A stretch of DNA of 64,000 nucleotides from Mayamaea pseudoterrestris (Eukaryota; Bacillariophyta; Bacillariophyceae; Sellaphorales; Sellaphoraceae): the NCBI GenBank assembly GCA_027923505.1, contig BROI01000005.1:62001-126000 (forward strand), in the 5' to 3' direction. Within the stretch, counting starts at the first letter, position 1, and each line of letters starts with the position of its first letter. Positions 52,638 to 63,115 of the stretch are shown piece after piece. Position numbers and translations under genes: made by a program. The notes beneath the pieces were generated by a model. It had not been told where the DNA came from. It did not search any database and saw only the letters and a program-made list of their open reading frames with translations.

Positions 52638-53555
52638 TCGAACCTTGACTCGCATGCCAACTTGAGGAAGCAGCTTGCGCGACGAGGAGGACTTTGTAGC
52701 ATTACCGCCATTGTGGGCACTATAGTCGGCAAGCTCGAGCGGCGTGGCGCTGAGCGGCGGGGCGTGTACGTGCGGATCAAAGGCATGGTCATCGTCGTGC
52801 CCATTCTCATCGTCAATGCCAGGTCCCCATACAATGCGAAAGAGCGGTCCGTCAACTTTGGGTTCAAACTTGCGACCATCCAGTATCGAGCATCGCAGCT
52901 TGAGCGAACGACCATGCGCGGGGCTAAACTCGTATCGGTCACAGGAAAAGCCAATGGGATAGAGTGCTGCCGTTGTGCAAAAGTTGTTGTCAGCACTCGA
53001 GTCAATCAGCAAGCGCCCAAAGCTTCGAACGGTAATGTCGGCAATCGGCATGGGAAGGGATGGAACCGTTTCCTGCAACATGGCGCGGGCATCGCTTGCC
53101 GCTTCCAAGTAGAGTGGAGAAATTTGATGATGCGACAAAGATGCAGCAGCTACCCCAGTTAAAGGTTTCTTCTTCTTGGTCTTTGTTGTTGAAGAATTAC
53201 CCTTGCTTGTAGCGATTGACGACGCCTTGCTTGCTCCGCTCTTTGGGGTCGCTGGCGTTGCCTTTTTCTTCTTCTTCTTTGGCGTCGGCGCGACAATGGC
53301 AACAACGGGAACGGCTTGTATTTCTTCGTCGTCAATGTCGTCCTCATCATTGTCTGCAACCACTTCTGCGGCCGCCATGACTTCCGCATCGTCGTCATAG
53401 TCATCGCCGTCCTCGGCGGCAACGGCAATCGCGGGCGCTTCCTCGTCGTCCATCTCATCGTCGTTCAATGTTTCATGATCGTCTTCCTCCTCGTCCTCCA
53501 TCACGTGATCGTCGGCCAGAGCCGCGTCTGGAGCGTCCAACACTTCCGAAGGCAT
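52485..53555 (-). pseudogene. Truncated copy of the chromatin gene, 5' exon only
   Basis: From ATG 53555 this repeats the acidic region and FYRN domain (residues 1 to about 324) of the 2,287-residue protein. At the junction it runs into antisense MYND-gene sequence, adding about 32 novel residues (starting QVLNIIVSRLD) before a stop. The DDT, bromodomain, PHD-like and C-terminal parts are missing. If transcribed, it could give a free FYRN fragment. It shares its final 150 bp with the opposite-strand MYND fragment. Confidence 0.85.
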
Positions 53556-54330
53556 GCTTGGTCGCTACTATTGTATCAAGTCTTCAAGAAACTATGGGAC
53601 TCGCCGCCAATTCGATGTTTGTAGAGTCAATGGCCGATTATAAGGTAGAAGGACAATTTTCGGCCGCGGAAGCGTGACAAGATCGAGAGCAAGTTTTATG
53701 TGGAGAATCGCCGTAGAACTCCTACCGAATCGGTCGTAGGATCTAAAACGGCAAGCTCTTCAACACCCGAGACCTTCTCGTCGCCAATTACCAGTATTTA
53801 TATGATAGTAGGATCAAGTATAGCAACAGTAATGCGCTCAATATGGAGTCTCGAACAAATAGGTGAATACAGTGTCACACCAACAGATGGACACACACGA
53901 CAGATACGATCGACAAGCTTCGCTCCGGCAAAATGCATGATGCGTGACAAGAGCAAGCAAAAGGAGAGGCCGAGAGGAAAGCACTCGGTCGAACGAAACC
54001 TCGGAAGCCAAGATGGATTCAACCACCACGCGATTCGCCCGATCAAGGCAGTCAAGCGCGCCGTCCGCGCTTTTTAGTGTCGCAGTGATATTGAAACGTC
54101 ACGGCGTGACGTTCATGTTCTTTGAAACGGCTGGCGTGCTAACGACACAATGTTAGCTAACAGTAAGGAACGTTTGACAATGTTGTCAAAGTACAAGATC
54201 ATGCTAATTCACCACTGCTATCCAATGGCAATACCCTGCCATACCTTACTAGTGAGATTTGTAAATATACAGCACTATTGATAATCCTTCATGCTCAACT
54301 ATAAAGTCGTGTAAAAATGTAGACTTGCGA
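53556..54330. other. Intergenic region, copy 2
   Basis: Duplicate of 42814-43588, with the same content and no recognised feature. Confidence 0.35.
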
Positions 54331-57300
54331 CTACAAGAAAAAGGGCCGTCCAGCGTACTTTTCGTCATTCACCATCTCTCCCGAATCCGAAAACATGCCC
54401 GCCAGCTCCGCAAGCTTGTGCGCCATTTGGACCGTTGCAGGGACCTTGATGGGACCAGTCCAATTCGGGTAGTCGTAACACTGACCGTGCGAGAGCCGCT
54501 TCAAGTCCAAGCGAACAAGGTCCTCGTCCTTTTGAATGACAGTAAAGCGGGTTGGCTTGGGAGTGCTAAATGGAGGAGCCGTGCCATTGAGATAAAAGGT
54601 TGGGTAGTTCAGCTCCTCAATGCTGTCAACCAGTGTTCCTACGGGTGCTCCATACGTATTGCCTCCTTGCTCCACCAGAAACTTGGTTGAAATGCGCTTT
54701 TGGCAAACAATGTAAGATAATGGAATCGGCTTGCTCTTGGCCTTGCCGACCACGTCACCTGCAAGGCCTTGGCGAATGCCTTCAATTTCCTCTCCCGCGT
54801 GTTGATCAAAGGCAGATTCGCCAATGCCATCGCGCCAGACAATGACAGACTTTGGCTCCACCTTTAGCAGCCTAATGGCCTTGGAGATGGTTTCCTTCAA
54901 AGCGTCCGCGAGCTGATATTCTTGTCCGGCAATTCGTTTAAAAGGCTTTGAGTAAATGTTAGCCTTTTTCTTGTCCTTTTCATCAATGATTTCGACAATA
55001 ACAGCCGCGCAAGAGGCTTTCCGTTCGCGCCTCCTAGTGGTGGCATTGTAAGCCATCGGAGCGTGAAAGACATCAACACCCAAGAATAGACACGGAAGAG
55101 GCAATTCTTTTGGAATATTCGTCCACCAAAGTCGCACTCCGCACTTTTGGAGAATCTGGCGAGCCACTCCCTGCAAAATCTGACCGCTCTTTTTGGCGTC
55201 TGCATTTGGGCTTCCATGGGCCATCTTTTTAAAGTTGACAAATTGAGACAAATGTCCGCCTTTTGCCAACAGCCACTTGACAATTGGATATGCTGGGTCC
55301 AAAGTTGATCTTGCCGGCCGTACAAAGTCCAAAAAGAACGTGTTGGGAGGAAGTTTTTGAGATAATTCCTGCGTCATGGCTTGCTGATGACTACCTTCGT
55401 TAACGCCAGCATCCACTATCTTCTTCGGTCTATCGCCCATGCGATAAGTGGTGCTAAATCCATTAACAAGGTTGCGAATTTGCCCGTACACTGTAATGAA
55501 GTGAAGAAGAGTTTGAGTAGGGCAAAACATCGCAAGTCAAGACTTGATGAATTTAAAACTCACCCGCCATCGACGTCCTTTCATCAAGGCTTCTGTTGCG
55601 AAAAATGATTACATTGAGCTCATTTTCCTTCTTCGGCTGTACCTTGAACTGAGCCTTGATGACCGTATTTCCAAAGTTACTGCCCGATACTTCAATGCCA
55701 GCGACAATCAGTTGAGGAGCAGGAACGACAGTCGCGCTCACTACAAGCCGTCTGTCCGCAAGATTAATCCCAATCGCCGGCAGTAAGCCACTTCGGTTCC
55801 TCGTGGATTGAGCGCCGGGGATCAAAAATCTGGAAATCGCGTCAATTTCTTCGCGTCGTCGCTCAGGCTTAAAACTGGCAATCTGAGGCAAGCGCTCCTT
55901 GACTGTCGCATCGAGTTCATTTCCTGTAATTAGTTCCGGAGGTAGAAAAATGTTCTCGTTGCGTCTCCCCGGGACAGTCACCATGGGGATTGCATTTGGG
56001 TGTACGAGCTGAACACCCTTTGAGCGAAAGTACGCCGCGTGCGTAGTTCTTGTGCCAGGAATAAGAAGCGTATTAGCACTGTTACCGAAGTCGAGATCAG
56101 CAACCGTGTAGCCTGTATGTGAGCAAGATTTTGTTAGTCAATAGCTGATCAAGAAACTATCAAGCTGAAATCGCTTTTCGTCTGTCATCATGTACGTACA
56201 TCGCTTTTCCCGTGTGTAGATCACCACCTGCCCAACCCACTTGCGCCTTTCAGCGTTTTGCTCTTGCATGGTAAACTGGGTATTCCGGCCATCCGGGTTG
56301 ATCTCATCTAGTAAGGATAGATTGCGTATCACCTTGGCACGGAGGTCCAGCGTGAGAACCAATGCCACCTTGCCGCCGATCCGTTGCAAGCCAAAATAGG
56401 CATCGTACGCCGGATAAATTGTGCAACCTCGCTCATCCTTTCCCTTTTCTGGATCATAATGGCGGCCGCCCCAGCGATCCAAACGCTCATCCAATGCTCG
56501 GTTCAGGAAAATGTTCACGTACGCTGTGAAAAGCTCTGGCGTCGCTGGCTCTGCGCCCACAATGCTCTGTTGAGTAACCGGTTGATGATTTGAATTACGA
56601 CAGTGCTGCAAAAGTGCTTGGTTGGTTTGATAAGTAGCAGTGCAGCTTCCGCATCGATGCGAATCCAAAGCGACATCCCCAGCAGGAGTCGGGGATACTA
56701 CTTGTTGAAGTAAATCAGGTGCCTTCCAGTGCTTGACTTCAATGCACCGAATAACATCACCATTCTCGTCAATTGCCAAATCCTTTGGAAGGTCAGTTTC
56801 CTCCAACCGTGGTATTTTTCGCGCCGAGAAAAAGTAGGCTCCCTGGAACGCAACGACGCGTTTCCAATCATCCTTCTCAGCGTCGGGCATGCCACTAAAG
56901 TGATTGTCCCACAAGCCAATGCGAAACAATTGAGCGCGGCGAAAGCGGCCATCAATCGGCTTGCCACTCTTGTCCGTGCATGAAACCATGTACTGATAAA
57001 AGGAGAAGAATGGAGTCACCGTGGCTTTAATGAGATTGGTCGAAACATTGCGGATGCCGCTCAAATCAGGTCCGCGGCCGCCACTGCCACGAAAACCGCC
57101 GCCGCGTCCACCTCCGCGATCCCCTCGATCGCCGCCACCTCGTCGCTCGTAGCCGGTGCTGCTTGCTCGATCGCCTCCGCGTCCCTGATAACCTCCGCCT
57201 CCACCGCGTCCCTGATAGCCTCCTCCACCGCCACGCCCCTGATAGCCACCTCCTCGATCGCCACCGCCACTGCGATATCCTCCTTGCTGCCGGCCTCCTC

Positions 57301-57515
57301 CTCCATCACCTCTTGCTCCTCCACGACGTCCTCCGCCGCCGCTTCCTCGATCTGCAGTCGTAATAATGTAAATTGAGAACGTGTAAAAAGATGAGAATCT
57401 GCTGCTGCTAAACCGATCACTCAATCTTGCAATTTTGCCGCCTCCAGCAAAGCAACTCACCACCACCACCTCCTCCTCGTCCATAGTCACGTCTTCCTCC
57501 TCCTCGTCCCGACAT
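54331..57515 (-). CDS. Piwi-clade Argonaute with inserted C2H2 zinc finger (copy 2)
   Basis: Second copy, with exons 57515-57461, 57351-56200, 56112-55564 and 55490-54331. It encodes the same 971 residues as the gene at 43589-46773, including the RGG stretch, zinc finger, PAZ and DEDH residues. The only difference noted is a silent Tyr codon (TAT to TAC, plus-strand base 54712). Both promoter and 3' flank are included in the duplicated block, so both copies should be expressed if the duplication is real. Confidence 0.88.
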
Positions 57516-57933
57516 GATATCAACTGTCTCGCTTCAATTTACTGTAATTCGCCGAAAGGAATCCTTGGCTCGGAGATTTTAGGTCGTGAGGCATCGCAAG
57601 AAACGCGTTTACGTGAAAACCGAACGTGAACGTCGCCATGCGGGAGTGAAAACTCTTTTGGAAGGAACCATTTAGTACTGAAGCGACAGTCGACGAAACT
57701 TGCGTCGCGCGATGAACCATCACCATGAACGTTTCATTCGACGGCGGCTGCAGTCTGCTCTAGCTGTAATTGCATATATTGAGCAGAAGGGATCTACTAT
57801 TGCGAGTTGTTGAACAGGCCTCATAACTACCAAGAAGCAGCAATTTCGAATCAAGTTCCTGCAGCAGCAATCAGCAATCATTAATCCATCAACTCACTAC
57901 TCACTACATAACAATTAACAGCATACATACATC
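57516..57933. promoter_or_regulatory. Bidirectional upstream region of Argonaute and PRPF6 (copy 2)
   Basis: Duplicate of 46774-47191. Confidence 0.4.
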
Positions 57934-60798
57934 ATGGCAACTCGTCCCGTGCCATCCATATTTCGCGCCAGCAATCCCCCCAAGGGCTACGTGCCAGGCC
58001 TTGGTCGCGGCGCCACTGGCTTTTCGACGCGGGGTGACGTGGGAGCCGCCGTTCCCGAGTCGGCCGTCGAAGTGAGTGGCACGGCGAGTCGATCGGCCGA
58101 AGCCAGAGCCATATTGCGCGGCGTCAATGCGCGCAACAATAATCACGACGCTTCCGACGGCGTTACTCAAACTGGCGCCTACGATCAATTCGAAGGCTAC
58201 GTGGAGAAACCAGTCGACAACGGCCAGTTTGCGGACAACGACGAGGACGACAACCAGGCGGACCAAATCTGGGCCGCCATTGACGAGCGCATGAAGCACA
58301 AGCGCAAGCGCAAAAACGAAACGGCCAATGAGAATGGTCAAGTATCGGCGCGAACGCGAATCAGCAGCAATTTTCGCGACGCCAAGGAGGCGCTCGGTGA
58401 CATGACGCAGGACATGTGGGCAGCCATTCCAGATGTGCAAGGGGATGTTAGTTTGAAGCTAAAGCAGCGGCGGCGACAGGAAGCCTTTACGCCGATATCG
58501 GATTCACTGTTGGAGCAGCGGCATGAGCGAAACGCGGATGCCACGGCGGGAAATGCGCGCATGGCTGGAACTGTTGTGGTGGACGGCACCCACACGAGCA
58601 TGACCAACATGTCGGGCTTGAGCGCGGCGCGTGGAACGGTACTGGGCATGAGTCTTGACAAGCAGCAGCAGGCGAGTGCGGCCTCGGGCTTGGCCACGAC
58701 TGTTGTGGATGCGGCTGGATACTTGACAAGCTTGGCGGAAACGTCGACTGTGGCACTGTCGGGTAACAGTGTTCAGGACATTCACAAGGCGCGACTACTG
58801 TTAAAAAGTGTTCGCGATACAAACCCAAAGCATGGACCGGGATGGATTGCGTCGGCGCGTGTCGAGGAGGTGGCTGGAAAGTTGCTGCAAGCGCGCAAAA
58901 TTATACAGGAAGCTTGTCAAGTGTGTCCGGATAATGAAGATGTTTGGCTCGAGGCGGCGCGCCTGCATCCACAAGGCAATGTGGCCAAGAGTATTTTGGC
59001 GACGGCTGTGCGGCGTATACCAGCGTCAGTCAAGTTGTTTCTGCGAGCGGTTGATATGGAACAGACTGATGCGGCGAAAAAGGCTGTGCTGCGCAAGGGG
59101 TTGGAGACGAATCCAACATCTGTCACCTTGTGGAAGGCTGCTATTGAACTGGAAGACGCTGACAATGCACGTATCTTGCTGAGCATTGCGGTCGAAAAGG
59201 TACCACATGCCGTCGAGTTTTGGCTAGCGTTGGCTCGACTCGAGTCCTACGAGAATGCGCAAAAGATCTTGAACAAGGCGCGAAAAGCACTTGCCACGGA
59301 GCGAACCATTTGGATCGCTGCAGCTAAGCTTGAAGAATCTCAATCTCATGATGATATTGTTGACAAGATTATAGAGCGTGCTGTGAAATCATTGCAAAAG
59401 AACGAAGCCGTGGTGACGAGAGTGCAATGGTTGCAGGAAGCAGAAAACGCCGAAGCCTCTGACGCGCCAATCACGAGTGCTGCCATTGTCAAGTACACGA
59501 TTGGTATCGACGTTGATGACGAAGATCGTCAACGCACTTGGGCGGATGACGCAAAATCTTGTTTGGCGCGTGGATCTGTGGCAACTGCTAGAGCCATCCT
59601 TTCGCATGCACTGTCAGTCTTTCCTACGAAGCGCAGCTTTTGGATGCAGGCCGTAGAACTCGAGCGGAAACATGGGACGGCTACTACGTTGGACGAGGTA
59701 CTCGCAGCAGCGAGCGAGCGTCAACCGAATGTGGAAATCTTTTGGCTACTGCGGGCGAAGGAACAGTGGCTAGCCGGAAATGTCGACAAGGCTCGGGAGG
59801 TGCTTACGGAAGCATTTAAAGCAAACCCAGAATCTGAAGCTGTTTGGCTTGCAGCTGCAAAATTGGAGTGGGAGACTGGCGAACTAGAGCGCGCACGCGT
59901 CTTGCTGCAGAGGGCAAGGGAGCGAGCGCCGACAGATCGAGTGTTTATGAAGTCAGCACTCTTTGAACGACAGCATCACAACTACGAGGCTGCCCTACAC
60001 TTGATTGACGAAGGCATTACAAAGTACCCTCAATTCGCGAAGCTTTATTGTATGGGTGGCCAAATATGCTCTGATGATCTTGCTAAGAATAAGAAAAGTC
60101 TTGACCGAGCAAGAAGATTTTACCAGCGTGGGTTGGAAGAATGTCCGACCTCGACGGTGCTTTGGATCTTGGCGAGTAGACTTGAAGAGCGTTCAGCAAC
60201 ATTCACACCCGACGATAATGCAAATCCAGGTGTGGGCCCAACAAAAGCCAGAAGTCTACTGGAACTTGCCCGTTTGAAGATCCCGAAGAGTCCGGAGCTT
60301 TGGATCGAAGCGATTCGTTTGGAACGTCGGAATGGCAACGCAAAGCTCGCTGAGACACTCATGGCTCGTGCACTTCAAGATTGTCCACAGTCAGGGCTGC
60401 TGCTCGCTGAGAATATATACACTGCACCCCGCGTTGAACAGAAATCCAAGTCATCTGACGCAGTCAAGCGTTGCCCGGAGGACCCGCTCGTCATTGTTGC
60501 TGTTGCTTCGTTGTTTGCGTCAGAGCGCAAGACGGACAAGGCAAGAAAATGGTTCGATCGAGCCGTCATTTTGAATCCGGACCTGGGAGACTCCTGGGCT
60601 CGATTCTACGCGTTTGAACTCACTTCAGGAAGTTTGGAGGAGCAGCAAAAAGTGAAGGAACGATGCGTCGCCGCTGAACCAAAGCACGGCGAGATTTGGA
60701 CTAGCCTCTCTAAAGCAATGGAGAATTTGTCAAAAAACACTGGAGAAATACTCGAGCTAGCATCCAAAGCGGTAACATCGTATAATAGGCTTCACTGA
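57934..60798 (+). CDS. PRPF6: Pre-mRNA splicing factor PRPF6/Prp6 (copy 2)
   Basis: Second copy, with the same 954-residue translation as the gene at 47192-50056 and the same flanks. A second gene for an essential tri-snRNP scaffold is unusual, because complex subunits are normally kept at single dosage. This makes both a very recent duplication and an assembly artefact plausible. Confidence 0.92.
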   Translation: MATRPVPSIFRASNPPKGYVPGLGRGATGFSTRGDVGAAVPESAVEVSGTASRSAEARAILRGVNARNNNHDASDGVTQTGAYDQFEGYVEKPVDNGQFADNDEDDNQADQIWAAIDERMKHKRKRKNETANENGQVSARTRISSNFRDAKEALGDMTQDMWAAIPDVQGDVSLKLKQRRRQEAFTPISDSLLEQRHERNADATAGNARMAGTVVVDGTHTSMTNMSGLSAARGTVLGMSLDKQQQASAASGLATTVVDAAGYLTSLAETSTVALSGNSVQDIHKARLLLKSVRDTNPKHGPGWIASARVEEVAGKLLQARKIIQEACQVCPDNEDVWLEAARLHPQGNVAKSILATAVRRIPASVKLFLRAVDMEQTDAAKKAVLRKGLETNPTSVTLWKAAIELEDADNARILLSIAVEKVPHAVEFWLALARLESYENAQKILNKARKALATERTIWIAAAKLEESQSHDDIVDKIIERAVKSLQKNEAVVTRVQWLQEAENAEASDAPITSAAIVKYTIGIDVDDEDRQRTWADDAKSCLARGSVATARAILSHALSVFPTKRSFWMQAVELERKHGTATTLDEVLAAASERQPNVEIFWLLRAKEQWLAGNVDKAREVLTEAFKANPESEAVWLAAAKLEWETGELERARVLLQRARERAPTDRVFMKSALFERQHHNYEAALHLIDEGITKYPQFAKLYCMGGQICSDDLAKNKKSLDRARRFYQRGLEECPTSTVLWILASRLEERSATFTPDDNANPGVGPTKARSLLELARLKIPKSPELWIEAIRLERRNGNAKLAETLMARALQDCPQSGLLLAENIYTAPRVEQKSKSSDAVKRCPEDPLVIVAVASLFASERKTDKARKWFDRAVILNPDLGDSWARFYAFELTSGSLEEQQKVKERCVAAEPKHGEIWTSLSKAMENLSKNTGEILELASKAVTSYNRLH

Positions 60799-60974
60799 CA
60801 GTAGTTAAGGGCTTGTTATTGTACATTCTGTAAGTCTATCTATTGCAGATTGTATTCAGCCTCATCGACGTGATGAGGTCCGAGAAAGCAGCCAGTATCG
60901 AACAGTAGCGACAATCAGGCCTTTGTCGTACATGTTAAGACAGCAAAATTTTGACACGCTATCGCAAACCCTCA

Positions 60975-62565
60975 TCATGCAGTCGATTGCTTTCCTTGCG
61001 GCAAAATGTTCCTCATTTGCACTGACGGCTGTGGCAAAAAGCTGGACTTTTCATCTTCATTCGCACTATTATTGCTATATTGATTCGATGACTGCCGCAT
61101 ATTACCTTGCTTAAAATTCTCCCATTCGATTCGAAGCAGATTCCAAATCGCTCGTCGAAACACTTCTAGAAACTGCGTACACAATACAAAGGAATCGGCG
61201 CTTGGAAATATTCGATGGTAGAACCGCAGCATCCACGAGAATCTCAACACCGAGTCCGCAATGAGAATAATGGCGCTCATTGCCACGCCGTATCGTAACC
61301 TTGGCCGGAGCCAAATGTGCCAACACTTTCGTTGTGGCGCCTTGGAGGGAGCGCACAGTGTACTTATTGGACTCTTTTGCATCATGCCCCAATCATGGAC
61401 AATGTCCCTGGTGGTGGTAAAGCAGTTTTGTCGTCAGATGTCGCATGTCCTCGACTTGGTGAACCGTTTCAAACAACCACCGGCACACACGAGCATTATG
61501 AATTACTCACCAGTACAATGCATATAGTGTATTAATCACCAGCAGCAGTATCAGATACTTTTCCAATTTTTCGGCTCGCTTTGGATCAATCGTCTTTTGG
61601 TAGGCACTCAAACTGAGCGGAAAGACGGAAGTGGCATACTTGAGCGCGTTGGCCAAGTGCGTGAGTCGCTTGTGAAAGTCGTGCGAAACCTTTGGCTGAA
61701 GCTTGCAGTAGCTCCACATGACCAAACACTGGCGGGCGCGAATCAAAAACGGAACCGCGGCGCATGCCGTTGGAATGAGAATGTTGTAGGGCGATGGAGG
61801 CACCGGGTGTGGATAGTGACTCAGTAAATGAAAGAGCATGCCCCAGTCAAAGAAAACCTTGGAGAGCGAGCACATGGCATCGGCAAAAAACACGTCAACG
61901 AATGGTACTGGTCGAAGGGCATCCGTAATGACGCAGGAGCAACGAGGATTGACTAGTTCAAAGCATCGTTGCAGTACAATGACCGAAGCCTTTCGCAGCC
62001 ACCGCGTTGACGGCAGTGGAAATACAACGGCAAAGGTGACAACACCATAAAACGCCAAGACGGCCCCAAGCTGATTGCCTCCAAGTACATCAATCCAGAC
62101 AAAATAGGTGGAATGCAAGAGAAACAGCAGCGACATGGAGAACCAAACGAGTTTATCCCACGTAACGGCAGCATTGGCGACTTCCGGCGACTCTAACTCC
62201 TCATCCTCGTAGTAGTACTCCTCATCGTCGGATGCATACTCCAAGGCCTTTCCAATTTCGCCGTTCGAGTTGCTCCTCAGTATGGAATCATTCTGTATGA
62301 TACTTGATTCCGTCCCTCGATGCCTCTTGCCGCTATTATGATCCGACTGTGACTGTGACGATGAAAGCTCATTCTCCTTGGCTTCCAGCAGCAACACATC
62401 ATGCTTGAGCACCTTGGCGTAATTAATGCCAAACATGCGATAGTAAAAAATGTTCATGCCCCATAGTGCCACGGAAGCAATGAGAACGGTCGGGCTCCGC
62501 ATCATGGCGTGGGCAGGCCCCGAGCCATTGCCAAAAATTTCTCCCACCTCCTGCGTGGCGGACAT
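60975..62565 (-). CDS. EXS-domain membrane protein, ERD1-like (copy 2), two exons
   Basis: Second copy, with exons 62565-61511 and 61407-60975, encoding the same 495 residues as the gene at 50233-51823. In this copy the divergent neighbour is the complete MYND gene, so this is the ancestral arrangement on the right side. Confidence 0.8.
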
Positions 62566-63115
62566 GGTTGTTACTGAGGTTGTGAAACTGAGACACTACT
62601 AAAGACTTGGCGATCTGGACTTTTCTCTTATTAGCTTCGTTCAATAACGGATTAAAAGTATCTCCCTGTGAATTTTTAATGGCTCTTGAAGTTGATTGAT
62701 GGTTGATGGTTTGCGTTTACTGTGCTGATATTGATCGCTCGTTCAGCAGCAAGAAGCGGAGTGACGAACACGACTATGCTCCGTCACCAAGGTAAGCGAG
62801 GAGCTCAATTAAAAAACTTGTAGTAAGCTTAGTCGCGAGCCAATTGTAGTTGGAGGGGGAAGGGCAGATTCCCATGGTCGTCGAGGCGCGCGAGGTGGAA
62901 AGCCGTTTTCGTCGCGAGAGCGTTTTCATCCCACGCCAGCAATCGTGTACCGGTACGATAATCGGCGTCGTACCGTTACAAAATCGTCTTACGGTAGTCA
63001 AAATAGAATTCGAATCGTGATCGAGATCTTTGCTGCGACAGCTTGCTTCGAATAGAAGCAACTTGGATCATTATCTGCCCCAAAACAAAGTTTGCTCTCT
63101 CTCTGCAATTGAACA
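62566..63115. promoter_or_regulatory. Shared upstream region of EXS gene and MYND gene (copy 2)
   Basis: Duplicate of 51824-52373; here it serves the complete MYND gene. Confidence 0.35.
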
